A stretch of DNA of 64,000 nt. It comes from Desmodesmus armatus (Eukaryota > Chlorophyta > Chlorophyceae > Sphaeropleales > Scenedesmaceae). Below, one piece after another: positions 11,337 to 24,054 of this stretch. Positions within the stretch are counted from its first letter, which is position 1; the number at the start of each line of letters is the position of its first letter. The DNA is taken from assembly GCA_007449985.2 (NCBI GenBank), contig VIIQ02000010.1, positions 806,001-870,000 on the forward strand. Reading direction: 5' to 3'. Below the pieces are notes generated by a model that made no database searches, had not been told where the DNA came from, and saw only the letters and a program-made list of their open reading frames with translations. Both the position numbers and the translations under genes were made by a program.

Positions 11337-14300
11337 ATGCTGCCCAGCAGGCAGGGAGCTGCCGACCACGGGATGAAGTGCGCCACAGCACCTGACAGGG
11401 TGACATCGCACGCCCTCAACAGCGATCTTGACGAAACGCCCGGGGTGTCTGGCAACAGCACACCCCTGTCGGATTACTCTCCCAAAGCCAGCCTTTCGGG
11501 CAGCGCCCTGAGCACAGGACAGCAGCAGGCGTGGCAGCAAGGCAGACGCTGTCTGCACTGCCCTCGCCCCCTCCATTCACCCCAGCTGCAGGACCAAGCA
11601 GCATATCACCACAGATGTCGGCAGCTGCAAGCAACAAGATTCATCAGGCATGGTCTCCAGCAGCGGTTGCAGGCGATACACCAGGGGTGACGTCAGCTTG
11701 GCAGCCTGGCACTGGTTCGCCAGCGTCGAGCAGTGTGACCTTTGCCTTTGGAACTACGGGGGAGGCAGCCTCTCCAGATGCACAGCCATTCGGCCATGGA
11801 GAGCAGGTATGCGCTGCATGGATGCTGCGGCTTACTCAGTGACCCTGGCCATAAGGCCAATACCTGCCTGCCCCCACCCTACCTGTTGCACCAGACTGTG
11901 CTCTGATCGGCATCGGTTGCAGCACTCTCTGCGCTGACTGCAGATTCCCTGCACACCTTACAAGCCCGCCCTCATCACAGCTGGGCTCGTTTTGCTAGTA
12001 TCGCTTCTCCTTGGGCAGGGAGACCACGCATTCTCCTCAAACACACTGAGGGACGTGGGCTATTCAATACCGAAGTGTGCATCTGCAACGACGGCAGCCA
12101 TCACTACACGTCCTGATGTATTGTTGTCCAAGTACGCCGCCACCTCCAGAAGGGCAGTTGTACAGGCACCACACCAACACGCACACACAGGCAGTAAAAG
12201 ACGCACCTTGATGCGTGTTGGCTGTGCCTGCAGGCAGCAGCTGCACGCCCTGCAGCCGCGTCAGTTCCCAAGGCAGCAGACATCGTGAGGGCTGCAGAGC
12301 GCAAGCTGTCAGCCTCGCACGACACATCTGACGCCATGTCTGATGCCTCCGGCAGCGTGTGCAGTGCCAGCACCAGCACTCGCAGCTTCAACGGCGGGGT
12401 GCCGGCCGCAAGCCCTGGAGACATTCTGCGCGCTGCCACCAGCAAGCTCAGCGCGCAACATGCCATCAGTGAGTGATGGAGACACTTGTGCGGCTCACAA
12501 CATGAAATGAAGCTCACAACATGAGAAGGCACTCTGGCAACGTCTGCATTGTGTGATAGGGCACACGCATGTGTGCTCTTGTGTTTGCATCGCTGTACAT
12601 GGAAGCCATAGAAGCCACACCTCTTCTGGCCCTGCCTGACTGCCCAAGACCAGGACACCTACCTGCCATGCCAGCAGCAAACAGTCACTGTCTCTGCTGA
12701 TGTTGCAGGCGGCAGCAGCCGGATCCAGAATCCGCAGAGGCGCAAGAGCGGTGGGCTGAAGGCGCCCATGCATCAACCGGCCGCGCCTGCACCCACACCC
12801 CACAGTACCCCAATGGGGGAGGCGCCCGACAAGCGCCGCTCAGATGACCTGGCTGGCCAGGCAGACACACCCACCAGCAGAAAGCCAGCAGCTGCTGCAT
12901 CACCAGAGGCAGCACTGAGTGGCAGTGGGGCCAAGGCTGCTGGCAGCAGTCAGTCATCAGGGGGGCTGAAGGTGCACCTGATGGGGTCGCCACCTGCTGT
13001 GTCCCCAAGCAAGGTAGGTGTGAGGGATGTTCTTGGGGTGGCTGGGTGGGCTGCCAGTCTGGGTATGTGAGCTTATGGAGGGGTATGTGACCTTATGGTG
13101 GGGTGGATTGGCAGGCACGTCGGTGCTGCTGTTGTGCTGCACTGCAAGTCTACTCGATGCAGCTGTTGGACATTTTTGAACGGCCCTGTGCGGACCAAGC
13201 TGTGGCGTCCTCGCTCTGCATTGTCTGGGGGAATGCCTGCTGGAAGGGGCGGGCCACCAGGTGCCTCAATGCGTCGCAACTGCCGTGGTCCTGTGCCAGG
13301 GACGACCTAACTGCGCGTGTGTCTCCCATTCCAGGGCGAAAATTGCCCTTCAACCAAGCAACATCGTTTTCCATTATGATGTGTTCATTTCAAGAGTTTA
13401 TGGTGTCTCGCTTGTGATATCTTGGACGGCAGCAACAGCCTGGTCCGAAAACCTCAAGATTGGGGGGGATGTAGCAGCTGCAGGCAAGGCAGGACGTGCT
13501 CACATCGCACACCAGCATGCCTTTCGTTTGGTTATCCTCCTAATGGCAGGGTGTGTGTGCTGGTGGAAGCAGCATCATAGTAGAACCTTGTCAGATGACC
13601 AGGGCCAAGCAGCAGCTGGCCCTGAGGAAGATGAGGTGGACAGCGAAGAGTTTCAGGCAAGAAGCTAGCTCCAAAGCTTTGGTCAACGGCAATGGGACAT
13701 GTGAATGGCTAGTGTGCTTGTTGTTGCTGCTGCCATGAAAACACCCCATGAACATGGCCAGTAGCAAATGCATGCAATCCCACAGACATGAACTGTCGTA
13801 TCGCCTTGACATGCCCATTTTGCAGAGTACCAAGTCCCCAGGCAGCCGCAGCAGCGTGGTGTCGATCGGCAGCGTGTGTGGGGCAGCAGGGCCAGGTGCA
13901 GCCTTCACCCCACAGGCCGCAGGGCAGCGTGGCAGTCAGGAGCTGGAAGCTGGCAAGTACACTCCAACAATGAAGCTGGACTTTGACAGCACACGTACGT
14001 ACATACCATCGCTTCATGCCCCTGTGATTGATGTGTGTACATTGCTGGTCCGACAGTACATACTCTTTGCTTGCAGCAGGTGCTGGTTGCAGGCACTGCA
14101 TGACTTGTCATCAGCCGCGTGTCTGACAGCTCAAGCGGCAACATAACCGTTGTGCTGACCTCTGCTGCTGCTGGCTGTCCATCTTTATGTCACATGCATC
14201 CTGCGCAGCTGCTCCCACTCCAGCCGCGTCGGTGGTTGGGGCACAGACGCCGCCCAGCGCCATGACAGAGCGGCCAGCTCCCAGCATCAGCCCCATGCGC

Positions 14301-17300
14301 TCGTTTGATGTCGGGGAGATTGCCACGCCGGAGATGTCCCCCAGTGGCACCCCTGGTGACCCGCTGCCTGACAACCTGACAGGCATTGTGGACAGGCTGA
14401 AGTACAGTGGCAACAAGGCAGTGCTGCGGGAGGGCTGGGAGGAGGGGGAGTCCCCCAAAGGTGAGGCTGACTGGGTCCCCGGTGAAAGCGCAGTAGGGAA
14501 GAGGGTTTGTTGGGGCTCTACAACAACATCAAATGCTTGCTCAGCACACTGTTGGGCCATTTAAATGCGTGGCTATCAGCTTGGGGTCGGGGCAGGATGG
14601 AGGCTTGGTGTGACAGCTGTGCCAAAGCACTGCATGGACTGGGTGAGTTGATGGCGGTTGGTGGTGACTGTTCGACTGTGTGTGTTGTGCGTGCAGATGC
14701 TGCCAGGCGCCAGGACCAGCTGCAGGCTGCCTTGCACGAGGCAGGGCTTGAGGATGACGCAGTAGCAGCCCTGGGCGTCACACCCGCAGCATTCGACAGC
14801 AGCGCAGCAGCAGCAGGCAGCTGGGCGGGTGCCAGCTGGGACACTCAGACCGGCAGGTCCTGGGGCCGACCGGTGGCGCTGCTGCTGCTGGGTCTGTGCC
14901 TGCTGGTCGGTGTCTTCGTTGGTGTGCAGATGCTGCCAGTGACTGTCCTGCCTCCAGGCATGGCATGCACCTCGCAGAACGCAGCAGCATGCAGGAAAGT
15001 CCTGGACATGCAGCTGAAGGTGGCAGAGCAGGAACCCAGCAAGTTCCAGCTGTTCCTGTTGCGCATGAAGTGGACCACAGACGACCTCATATCTGTGCTG
15101 TGGTCGCGGCAGCTGCCAGAGGGTGTCAGCTATGAATCCATCCAGCAGGGCTGGCAGAAGGTTCTGGACCCCAAGCAGATACAGCGGCTGTCCCACGAGC
15201 AGACCATCGAGGTGTTTGGGCACCTGGAGGAGGAGGTCCTGCTGCCGCATGTACGCACCAAGCTGGCTGCCGCGTACGCACACAGGGCGCAGACTGAAGC
15301 TGAGCGTGCTGAGGCTGAGCGCATTGCGAAGGAGGCTGAACGCGTCGCAAGGGAGAAAGCAGAAGCTGAGCGGCTTGCAGGTGAATGCTGCTGCTGGGGT
15401 TGAGGGATTGGGGGCGGGTACCACCTGCCGTAGCTTTGCTGCTTTTCGCCAGGCAGCTGCACAGCAGTGGTTGCGACTGCAGGACCGGAAGCAGGTCGTC
15501 GCAATGCCCTATCAAGCTCCCGCACAGTTGGGGTGTGTGGTGGTCCAGCGTGACATGCATTTCTGGACATGCCGCTCGCAACCTTCGGGTATGCCAGAGG
15601 ATGTGCAAAGGTGTGCTTGCTTACTGTCTTACTGACTGCTCCCGCACCTACATAGGCCAACACTAAGGTGTAAACTCCGGGCCAGCCTGCATACTAGGCC
15701 TGCATGGACTCACTGGACTTTCGGTTGTGTGTCACCTGTGCTGCAGCTGAGAAGGCAGAGGCTGAGAGGCGGGCGGCAGAGGAGGCCCGTCTGGCTGCGG
15801 AGCGTGCTGAGGCTGAACGCGTTGCGCGCGAGAAGGCTGAAGCAGAGCGCATTGCAGGTATGCAGGCGTGCAACAGCCACAGGGGGCAGAAGAGCGAGCA
15901 GGCTCCCCCCCCCCCCCCCCCCCTGTGCCTTCCCAAGCAAAGAGCTAGTAGGGCATGGGCATTGCCTACAGAACTTGCCCTGCTGCACCGCTCAAACTGT
16001 TGGCGAGTTGCGATAGGGCTGGCATAGGAATGCTTGCGCCAGTCTGTTGGCAGGATGTTGCCTGTGACGGTAAGCTGAATGAGCAAGCCACTGCATCGTG
16101 GTGGCGGTCAACACCATCATCTTAGTTGCGTGATGCAGCTGAGAGGCAAAGGCTGAGAAGCTAAGACAAGACTGCGTGTCTCAGTTGCGTGACTGTTGGT
16201 GCTGCTTGTGTTGCAAATACTGCAGCTGAGAAGGCGGAGGCTGAGAGGCGGGCGGCAGAGGAGGCTCGCCTGGCAGCAGAGCGTGCCGAGGCTGAACGCA
16301 TCGCGCGTGAGAAGGCTGAAGCGGAGCGCCGTGCAGCAGAGGAGGCCCGCATCGCTGCTGAGAAGGCAAAGGCTGAGCGCCTGGCCAGGGAGAAGGCAGA
16401 GGCCGAGCGCCGTGCAGGTGACACACAATGCTCATGCCTTCCAATGGTAGCTAGCAATGATGCAGGGTGTATTTGCAGACGGTACTCACCACGGAACTCA
16501 CAAGCAAGGACCTTGTATGTGCTGGTTGTTGGCTGTGGCATGTCACGCGCATCTTCCCACATGCAACCGCCGGCAGATTGCACCCTCGCCAGATGCTCTC
16601 CTTGCCGTTGCCAACTGTTTTTTGCCCTGCGCATCAACCTGCACTCCATGATCCATCCCTCCTCCTCATCGCTGCTGTCTGCTGTTGCGTTGCGCCGTGC
16701 AGCTGAGAAGGCAGAGGCCAACCGGCGTGCGGCAGAGGAGGCCCGCCTCGCAGCCGAGGCCGCCAGGCTCGAACGCGAGAGGGCTGAGGCAGAGCGGCTC
16801 GCTGCTCAGCAGGCACAGGCAGAGCGGCTGGCAGCAGAGCGTGCAGCAGAGGAGGCCCGGCGTGCAGCACTGGCTGCTGAGGAGGAGCGGCTGGCAGCAG
16901 AGAGGGCTGAGCAGGCACAGCGAGAGGCTGAGGAGCGGGCGGTGTTTGAGCGGTCTGAGCGCGAGGCTGCTGCTGCGGCAGCAGGGCCTACTGCTGCTGC
17001 AGGAACTGCTTGGCTGCCCTACACGGTGAGCTTATGACGGTATCACAGGGGGATGAATGCCTGGTCGCTGAGGAATTCTTGGCCTGGTCTTTGCTGAAAT
17101 GCGGTGGATGACGCCTGCCGTTCCTGGTCACCTCACTACCCATTGTTTCAGGCAGTATGAACAACTCAGGCCAGGGTTGCGTACGTGACTGGCGTCACTT
17201 GCTGCAATTCAACACTCACTTACTCTGCAACATGGTGCGCGCAGGCCTTGTGTGTGTTGCTGCTGGCGCTCAGCGGTGGTGGCGGCTACCTCTGGCACAG

Positions 17301-18852
17301 CCGGCAGCAGGCCGACAGGGCAGCAGCAGCAGCAGCACTGCAGGCCGCTGCCGGCACTGACTTTGGTACACTAGATGGGGACCAGGCTTACCCAGAGGAC
17401 GTTGTGGGCATGGATGCAGATGTGCAGCAAGCAGCTGCAGTGCCGCTGGACGGGGAGGAGCAGCAGGCATCAGCAGGGCTGGCAGCGGGTGCTGCTGCGG
17501 CTGTGTCGGCCGTGGGTGCTGCGGCTGCTGGTGCGCTGGCAGCTGGCGTGGTGGAGGCTGCTGCCTTCACTGGCAGAGTGCTCACACCCAGGACCAAGGT
17601 GTGTTGTGTAACAGCAGAGGGAGTGCATGCATACTCATGCATGCTGACTAGGATCCGTGTGTGTGGGGGGGGGGGGGGGGGGGGATCCAGAGAGGGCTGG
17701 TTTGGGGGCGGCATGTGGATTTGGCACAGCTTGAGTGGCAGCCTTGATGTTGGCAACACTAGCACCTGGACACTTCATAGCTTGCTTGTAGAAACGTGTG
17801 TGCTGATTGCGCACACATGTTTCAACTAGCAAGGTGTCAAGCGTCCATTTGCTGTTGTGGCCAACTCCAAGGCTGAAAAGCTGAGGCCGGGTATGCAGCA
17901 ATCATCACTGGTGCCTTGTTCAGGAATGCTTATTGACACAATCTGCAAAGGCTTATATTCTCCATCAGTTCTTGTGGGAACCTGGCTGACTTTGCGTTGT
18001 TGCTGCCATTGCTGCCGCTGCTGCCACCCTGCAGGCGCCGAAACCACCTGCGGGCCCTCGGCGCAGCACCCGCGCCAACCCAGTGGTTGATGAAGATGAG
18101 TATGCAGGGGACGAGGGCGAGGGCGACTACGGGGCAGGCAGCAGCAGGGCAGCTGCCGCAGCAGCATCCACCCCGCGCCGGCGAGGCAGCAGGGCTGCTG
18201 CTGAGGCTGGGGTGGAGTCTGATGGCGGTGCCAGCACTGGCAAGGCCAGGGGTGCACGTGGCAGGAGGGCTGCTGCAGCAGCAGCACCAGGTGGGTTGCT
18301 GGGGATTGAGTGCTTTCTGCTGCTGTTTGAGCCCAAGGCGCATTGCTTTGTGGCATACAGTTTGCCCATCCAGAGACACTGTTGCCTTTGGGCACTGGGT
18401 GGTGGGGTGTGCCACATACAACCAGGCTGTCAAGCTTGTGGCAACTGGCAGTCAGCTCAAAGTTATATATGCTTGTCTGCCGGCGGGTTTTTGATCTCAC
18501 GATAGTGCTCCCCAGCTTGCATCCAGCTGACTGTGCTGTGTGTGTCCTCTGTTCGTGTGCTTCTCTGCTGCCCCTGCTGCTGTTGATCATATGATCACCC
18601 ACAGGGCTGTCACTTGAGCCGCTGCTGGAGGATGCACCAGCTGAGCCAGACGCAGCAGCAGCAGAGGTGGAGGAGGAGGGGGCAGCAGCAGCAGCTGCAG
18701 GACGCAAGGGCTCGCGCCGTCAGTCGGCCCCGGCCGCCACGCGGCGCCGCAACAGCACAGCAGCAGCAGGAGGGGAGGCAGAGGAGGCGGCTGCAGTCAC
18801 CCCTGCTAGGCGCAGCACCAGGGGTGCTGCAGCACGCACGCCGCGCGTGTGA
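11337..18852 (+). CDS. Large unrecognised protein: Ser/Pro N-terminus, two hydrophobic segments, coiled coil, basic RRSTR tail
   Basis: A chain of phase-compatible exons ends at the TGA at 18850. The N-terminal part (about 11337-14460) is disordered and Ser/Thr-Pro-rich (TPGVSGNSTPLSDYSP; PSISPMRSFDVGEIATPEMS). It has a repeated motif (DIVRAAERKLSASH / DILRAATSKLSAQH, about 12280-12470). Exon 14696-15380 encodes a hydrophobic segment (VALLLLGLCLLVGVFVGV) and an unknown helical domain (KWTTDDLISVLWSRQLPEGV). It then enters a coiled coil of EAERxAxE repeats continued by exons 15747-15857, 16226-16417 and 16703-17025. A short hydrophobic segment follows (from 17245, ALCVLLLALSGGGGYLW), then an Ala/acidic stretch. 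The basic tail carries RRSTR twice, PRRRGS and RRQS (18035-18290, 18605-18852). The acidic Ser/Pro head, membrane segments and DNA-binding-like tail suggest a membrane-to-chromatin tether such as a nuclear-envelope protein. That is inference. The start codon is the first in-frame ATG and is uncertain, as is whether all exons form one transcript. Confidence 0.6.
15747..17025 (+). repeat. Three tandemly duplicated coiled-coil exons
   Basis: Exons 15747-15857 (111 nt), 16226-16417 (192 nt) and 16703-17025 (323 nt) each begin ctgagaaggc[ag]gag after a CAG acceptor and split the codon GCA-G|CT. They encode AEKAEAERRAAEEARLAAE with near-identical DNA. The first two are symmetrical phase 1-1 exons, so they can be added or removed without a frameshift. 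Confidence 0.85.
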
Positions 18853-19825
18853 GGGGCGTGTTGGGGTGTGATGCGTGTTTGTGGGGTGTGAGGGGGGAGG
18901 ATGTGTAAGGGGGGAGCAAGACACATGGAGGAAGAGCTGCTGGGAAAGCAGTTGGGTGCAGTGTGAGGGTGGAAGGGGGGTGGGACTGGGATTTGTTCTT
19001 GGGAGGAGACCGCTTGTGACCCAGCGTTTGGTTTTGTGGTGGGGGTGTTGGTGATACAGCTGTGTCAGAGGCCGCGATCTGGGACTTTTGACTGCTGATT
19101 CTACATGTCTGGGTTGTGCTCTGCTCCGCTACACACTGTTTTGCTGCACAACTGCATGTCCAGCATTGTGGACTGACCATGCACTGACCATCTGCAGTGA
19201 CTGGTGGACTGCTGGCTCGCCTGCAAACTGTATGTATGGAGCCTGGGCATGTGCTGCATGTCCCGCTGCCATCTGTTGCTGGGCCTGCCATATGTGCTGC
19301 TGACGGCTGAACCCACAGCCGTGCTTTGATAACTTTCTGATGCGCTTGCAAGCAATATTGCGTCATCCCGTCCTGGGTTTGTCCGGTGTCTCGTTTCAAT
19401 GCTGAAAAGGCTTGTGTGTGCAGTGTGTGGGTGTCTGAAAAGGCTTGTGTGTGCAGTGTGTGGGTGTAACTGTTGAACCTGACACATGTATTGAGTATGC
19501 ACGGTATGCCAGTGGGGAGAGCTTACATTAGAACCCGTGGTCAACAAGGGGCCTTGTTCACAAAAAGAAACACCGTGGCAGGCTGCATGTTTTGAGAGTC
19601 AGCTTCAGGCAAGTGCCAACCTGAGCCTGAGAAGCAGAACGCAATCCGCTGTACTAGCACACCATCCCGCTTCAATACACAAGTACCATGTTGTTTGGGA
19701 GAAGGGGGTTACCGGCTGGCCACACACAGCGCAATCAGGAAACTCAACTGCCGGGCGCCCGAGGCAAAGCTACACCAGTGAGATACACCCAACACCCCTA
19801 TCCCGAGAGGTGCCCAGTGCCCATG
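18853..19825. other. Intergenic between convergent genes
   Basis: I see no gene. It holds the 3' regions of the coiled-coil gene and TRM5. A 30-bp direct repeat containing gaaaaggcttgtgtgtgcag occurs twice near 19402-19465. Confidence 0.5.
18904..18908 (+). terminator. Probable TGTAA poly(A) signal
   Basis: TGTAA lies 52 nt after the stop codon of the large coiled-coil gene. This pentamer is the standard poly(A) signal of chlorophycean nuclear genes. Confidence 0.5.
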
Positions 19826-19830
19826 TTACA
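19826..19830 (-). terminator. TGTAA overlapping the TRM5 stop codon
   Basis: The final codons read AAG GTG TAA, so the pentamer TGTAA spans the stop codon. If used as a poly(A) signal it would give a 3' UTR of only a few tens of bases. Confidence 0.4.
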
Positions 19831-22800
19831 CCTTTGGCTTCTTTGTCAGCGGCTGGCCCTCGCTGTCTGTGGTGCCGCAGCCGCCTGCTGCAGCCGCTGC
19901 ACCCCCCTCCTGCTGCCCACTGCTGCCGCTTGCTGCCGTCCTTCCTGCGAAGGCCACACCGCGTGGCACCCTGAACGATACACACAGCATGATCTTCTTG
20001 GGGGCCACGTCCCTCACACAGTGTATGCTGGGGGGCTCATCCAGGGGCCCTCCTAGGGCTTGCTCCACACGCTTGATCACGTCTGCAACCCAAGTAAAGC
20101 ACACAAGCGGGGACACAAACATGAGTTGGGTTTGGAGCGCCTTGCCTTGGATGGATAGAGCGCCGTGCCTTCTGTGTCAATATCCACACAGCAGCAGCAA
20201 AGCAGAAGTCTGGCCATTTCAAACTGGTGACAGCAAGAGGGCCCTGACCAGGTGCTCTTTCAGCACAGCATCATGCTATAGTCTAGGATGCCGAGTTGAA
20301 GAAATTGCATAAATGCATGCTGCGCCATGAGCAAAAGTGTGGCGCACAAAGCTTACTGAATGTATACTACATGCAACTACAAGGCCACCACCTCACCTTC
20401 TTGTGTTTCATTCTTCTGGAAGGTGTAGACATGCACCCACGGCAGCTGCCGGCCCTCCCAGGCCTGAGGGTCAAACGCCCCATTGAAGGCATCCAGGAAC
20501 TCCACTGCTGAGGCAGGCAGGTTCATGACCGCATGCTGGAACAAAACCCCACCAGCAGGGGGCCTAAACCCTGGAGGTATGCTGGGCGGCACCTCCGCGA
20601 CAAGCTTCCGCTTCTGCTGCTGCTTCTGCGCGGCACCTGCCCGCCGTCCTGCTGCTGCTGCTGCTGCTGCTGGGACGCCTCTTGCGCCGCCTGCACCTGC
20701 TGCTGCGGTGGCTGATCCTGGCCTGCACCCTGCTGGGGTTGCTGCTGCTGCTGCTGCTGCTGGGGTTCAGCAGGTGTTGCAGGGTTTTGTGTTGCAGGGT
20801 TTGGGTTTTCCTGCAGGGGTGGCAGCTGTCCACAGGTCCACCTGGTGTGTCCAGGATGAGTTTGACAAACTGGCGGCCATCCATGTTGAAGGGAGTGACC
20901 TGCTGGGACACCTTGTTGAGCTGGATGTTGAGGTTTAGGTAGCGGGCGCTTTCAGGGTTTAGGTCGTTGGCATACACCTGACAACACAAACAAGACAGAC
21001 ACAGCAGGCACTTGATGCCATGAGTGATGCTGGGGCTTGCATGCCTTAGGGTGGCATAGCCAGCAATCGCATGATTGCACGTTGCACAACCTGTCATGTT
21101 GTTGTTCCTTGACGATTGATGTCTATGATCAAGGCCCCCGTTGCTGGCACTGGGAAGGGCCCAATGCCTGCCATGTGTATGAAGGTGCTTTGTGTGCAGC
21201 CTTGCATGCACCCAACAGTAATTGCGTACCACCTCCCCACTCACCCCGCAGCCTCTGAGCCCACCCAACACCACTACAGGTGCGATGCCCACATACGTTA
21301 TACATTATACATTGTGTACATTATACCATGAAAAGTCACATGCCAACCCCAACCAAGGTGGGGCAATGGGAGGTATATGGCCCAGGACCTCTCACATTGC
21401 ATCCCCTGAGCCCAGCGGGCACCGCAAGGGTCCTACTAGGAGGCATAGTATGCCTGCCATGATATGACCTTTGCATGAACATGACAGTTACAGGCAAGCC
21501 AAACTAGGGTGTTGCAAGGGGAGGATGATGCTTCTCTCACCTTGCATCCCCTGAGCCCAGCCGGCACTGCGAAGGGTCCAATGCCTGCCATGACGTCCAC
21601 CACCACATCACCAGGCTGGAAGCTGGACACCAGCCGTTGTGCTCAGCCTCTAGGCGGGAGTTCCAGTACACCTGCGCCACACAACAACGATGATGACAAA
21701 CGCTCAGCCAGTGCGCGTGTTGTAACATACCATTGACTCATGTGATCCCTGCATGCAGCAAGGGTCACACTACAAGGCCTGCATGTGTCAAGGAGGGGGG
21801 ACTCCTGTGCGAGTTCCAGTACACCTGCGCGATCAAACATGCAACAGCGGTAACTCAGCCATTGGGGGGGGGGGGGGGCATTCCCACCGGTAACTCAGCC
21901 GGGGGGGGGGGGGGTCCCACCCGTAACTCAGCCATAGCCTGTGTGTTGGTGAACACATGAGTTGCATCAAGCAGGTATGATGTCAATGGCATGCAAGCAG
22001 GTATGATGTCAGTATCATGGTGACAGGGTGTGTGAGACGCAATTGGTTCGTGCACTGACTTTGCGCAGCAAGCTCCCACCATCTGCCTCCACGTGTGTGT
22101 CAACCTGTGACCCTTCCCCCATTCTGAAAGTGAGCTCAAACCATGTGCGGCGTACACAGTTCGAGCTGACTTTCAGAATGGGGCAGGGGTCACAGGTTGA
22201 CACACAATGCGGCAGTGCCATAATGCGTTGGTTGCTCCCTACAGACCAGGATGACAGCCTGTAACCCACCCCCCTCTAAACACAGCCGCCATTACTATGC
22301 CGTTTCAGCAGCAGAGCAGCATGACATGCAACATGCCACCTAGCCAGCAAGCACAATGCCCTGCCACAGCGCATGACTGATTTGCACACAGCATGCGCAT
22401 GCAGCAGACCTGCGGTTTTGCGCTAGTACATCAGGGCGCTAGTATCACGCGTCAGCCACGCACCTTTGAAAAGTCGAGTCTGAATCGTGTGCCGTGCTGC
22501 GACACCTCTGCCTCAAACTGCTGCTCCCCTGCCAGCACCTCCATGTCAAACACACGGTACTCGTTGTCGATCTGACCAACCTGCACACATACACACACAC
22601 ATCCTTGGATGGTTCATGCATTGGCTGGATGCACTCCCTGTGTCTACACGCAGGCACACACGCAAGCTTCTCTGAATGCGGCCAACCTACGCACAACTTG
22701 CCTGCATGTACCATACCCGGTCCTGTACTCAGACTTCAAGCACAACATGCACAGCACCAAACCCACCAGATGCAACTCATTGCCCCTGTCGACACCCCTT

Positions 22801-24013
22801 CTGTGCCCCACCTCGCTGACCCTTCCCCCGCGCCCTGCCGCACGTGCCCTCCCCTTTCCTCCCTCTTACGCACATGCTTAGACACCATTTCATCCAACTT
22901 CCCAACAAATCCAACAGCACTACCCCCCCCCCCCCCCCGAGCCACACACCTTGTTGACCACTGTGCGTATGGTAGGGTTCTTGTCCAGCACCACCTGTGC
23001 AATGATGTGCTTGAAGGGCATCACCTTCTCACCCCCCCCCCTGTCTACACACCCTTTCACCCCCCCCCCCCCGCCTACACATCCTCTCACCCAACCCCCC
23101 ACGCTTACACACCCTCTCACCCAACCCCCAACAAAGCCAACATCCCCCCCCCCCCACACACACACACACTCCAAATGTTCAACACACTCCACTTTGCTCC
23201 ACTTTGGATGGTGGATGGATTGGCTGGATGCACACTCTGTGTCAACACACCTTGTTGACGACTGTGCGTATGGTAGGGTTCTTGTCCAGCACCACCTGAG
23301 CAATGATGTGCTTGAAGGGCATCACCTCAGGCCGCAGGTTGAAGTGGGCAATGTGACCAACAGACTCAAACGAGGAGGGCACCTCAACACCAGCAGGCAG
23401 CAGCGCTGAGGGGGACAGGACAAGGGGAGGTAAGGAGGGAGGCACAACATGCAAGTGAAATCGCTGTCAGACAGACAATTGTGGTATCGCGTGTGGTTTG
23501 CGTTACCAGCGCTAAACTTTAGGGAGCCCTTGAAGGGAGCCCAAGCCTGCTCCGCTGGTTAACCATTGTCCCATACCTCGCATCACATTGAGCAGACTTG
23601 TCCCTCCCCCTGGAAGCCTCCTTGGAGTCCCTCCTCCCTTCTCCCCCCCCCCCCTTTCAGCCCCTCCCCCCTCCCCCTTTGAGCATGAATGCCCCCTTCC
23701 TCGAAGACAGATCAGCCCCCGCTCTGAAGGGAACTTGCCCCCCGTCCCCTGCCCAGCCCCCCCCCCCAAAAAAGCCTCCATTCCCCTCTCCCTCCCCGCC
23801 CAGCCCCCCCCTGTCCCATGCCCAACGCCCCCCACCCCCCACCCCCCACCCCACCCCCAAACCCAGCCCCCACCTTGAGCACTGCTTCTGCTGATAGGTG
23901 GTTGTAGTTGAGTGTGACCTCATGGCTGCACACCTCAAACTCCCCGTGCTGCTGCAGGATGGACGCCACCTCAGGGACAAGGGCTGGCGGTGACAATGTT
24001 GGCAGACAAGGCA

Positions 24014-24054
<41 letters not shown>

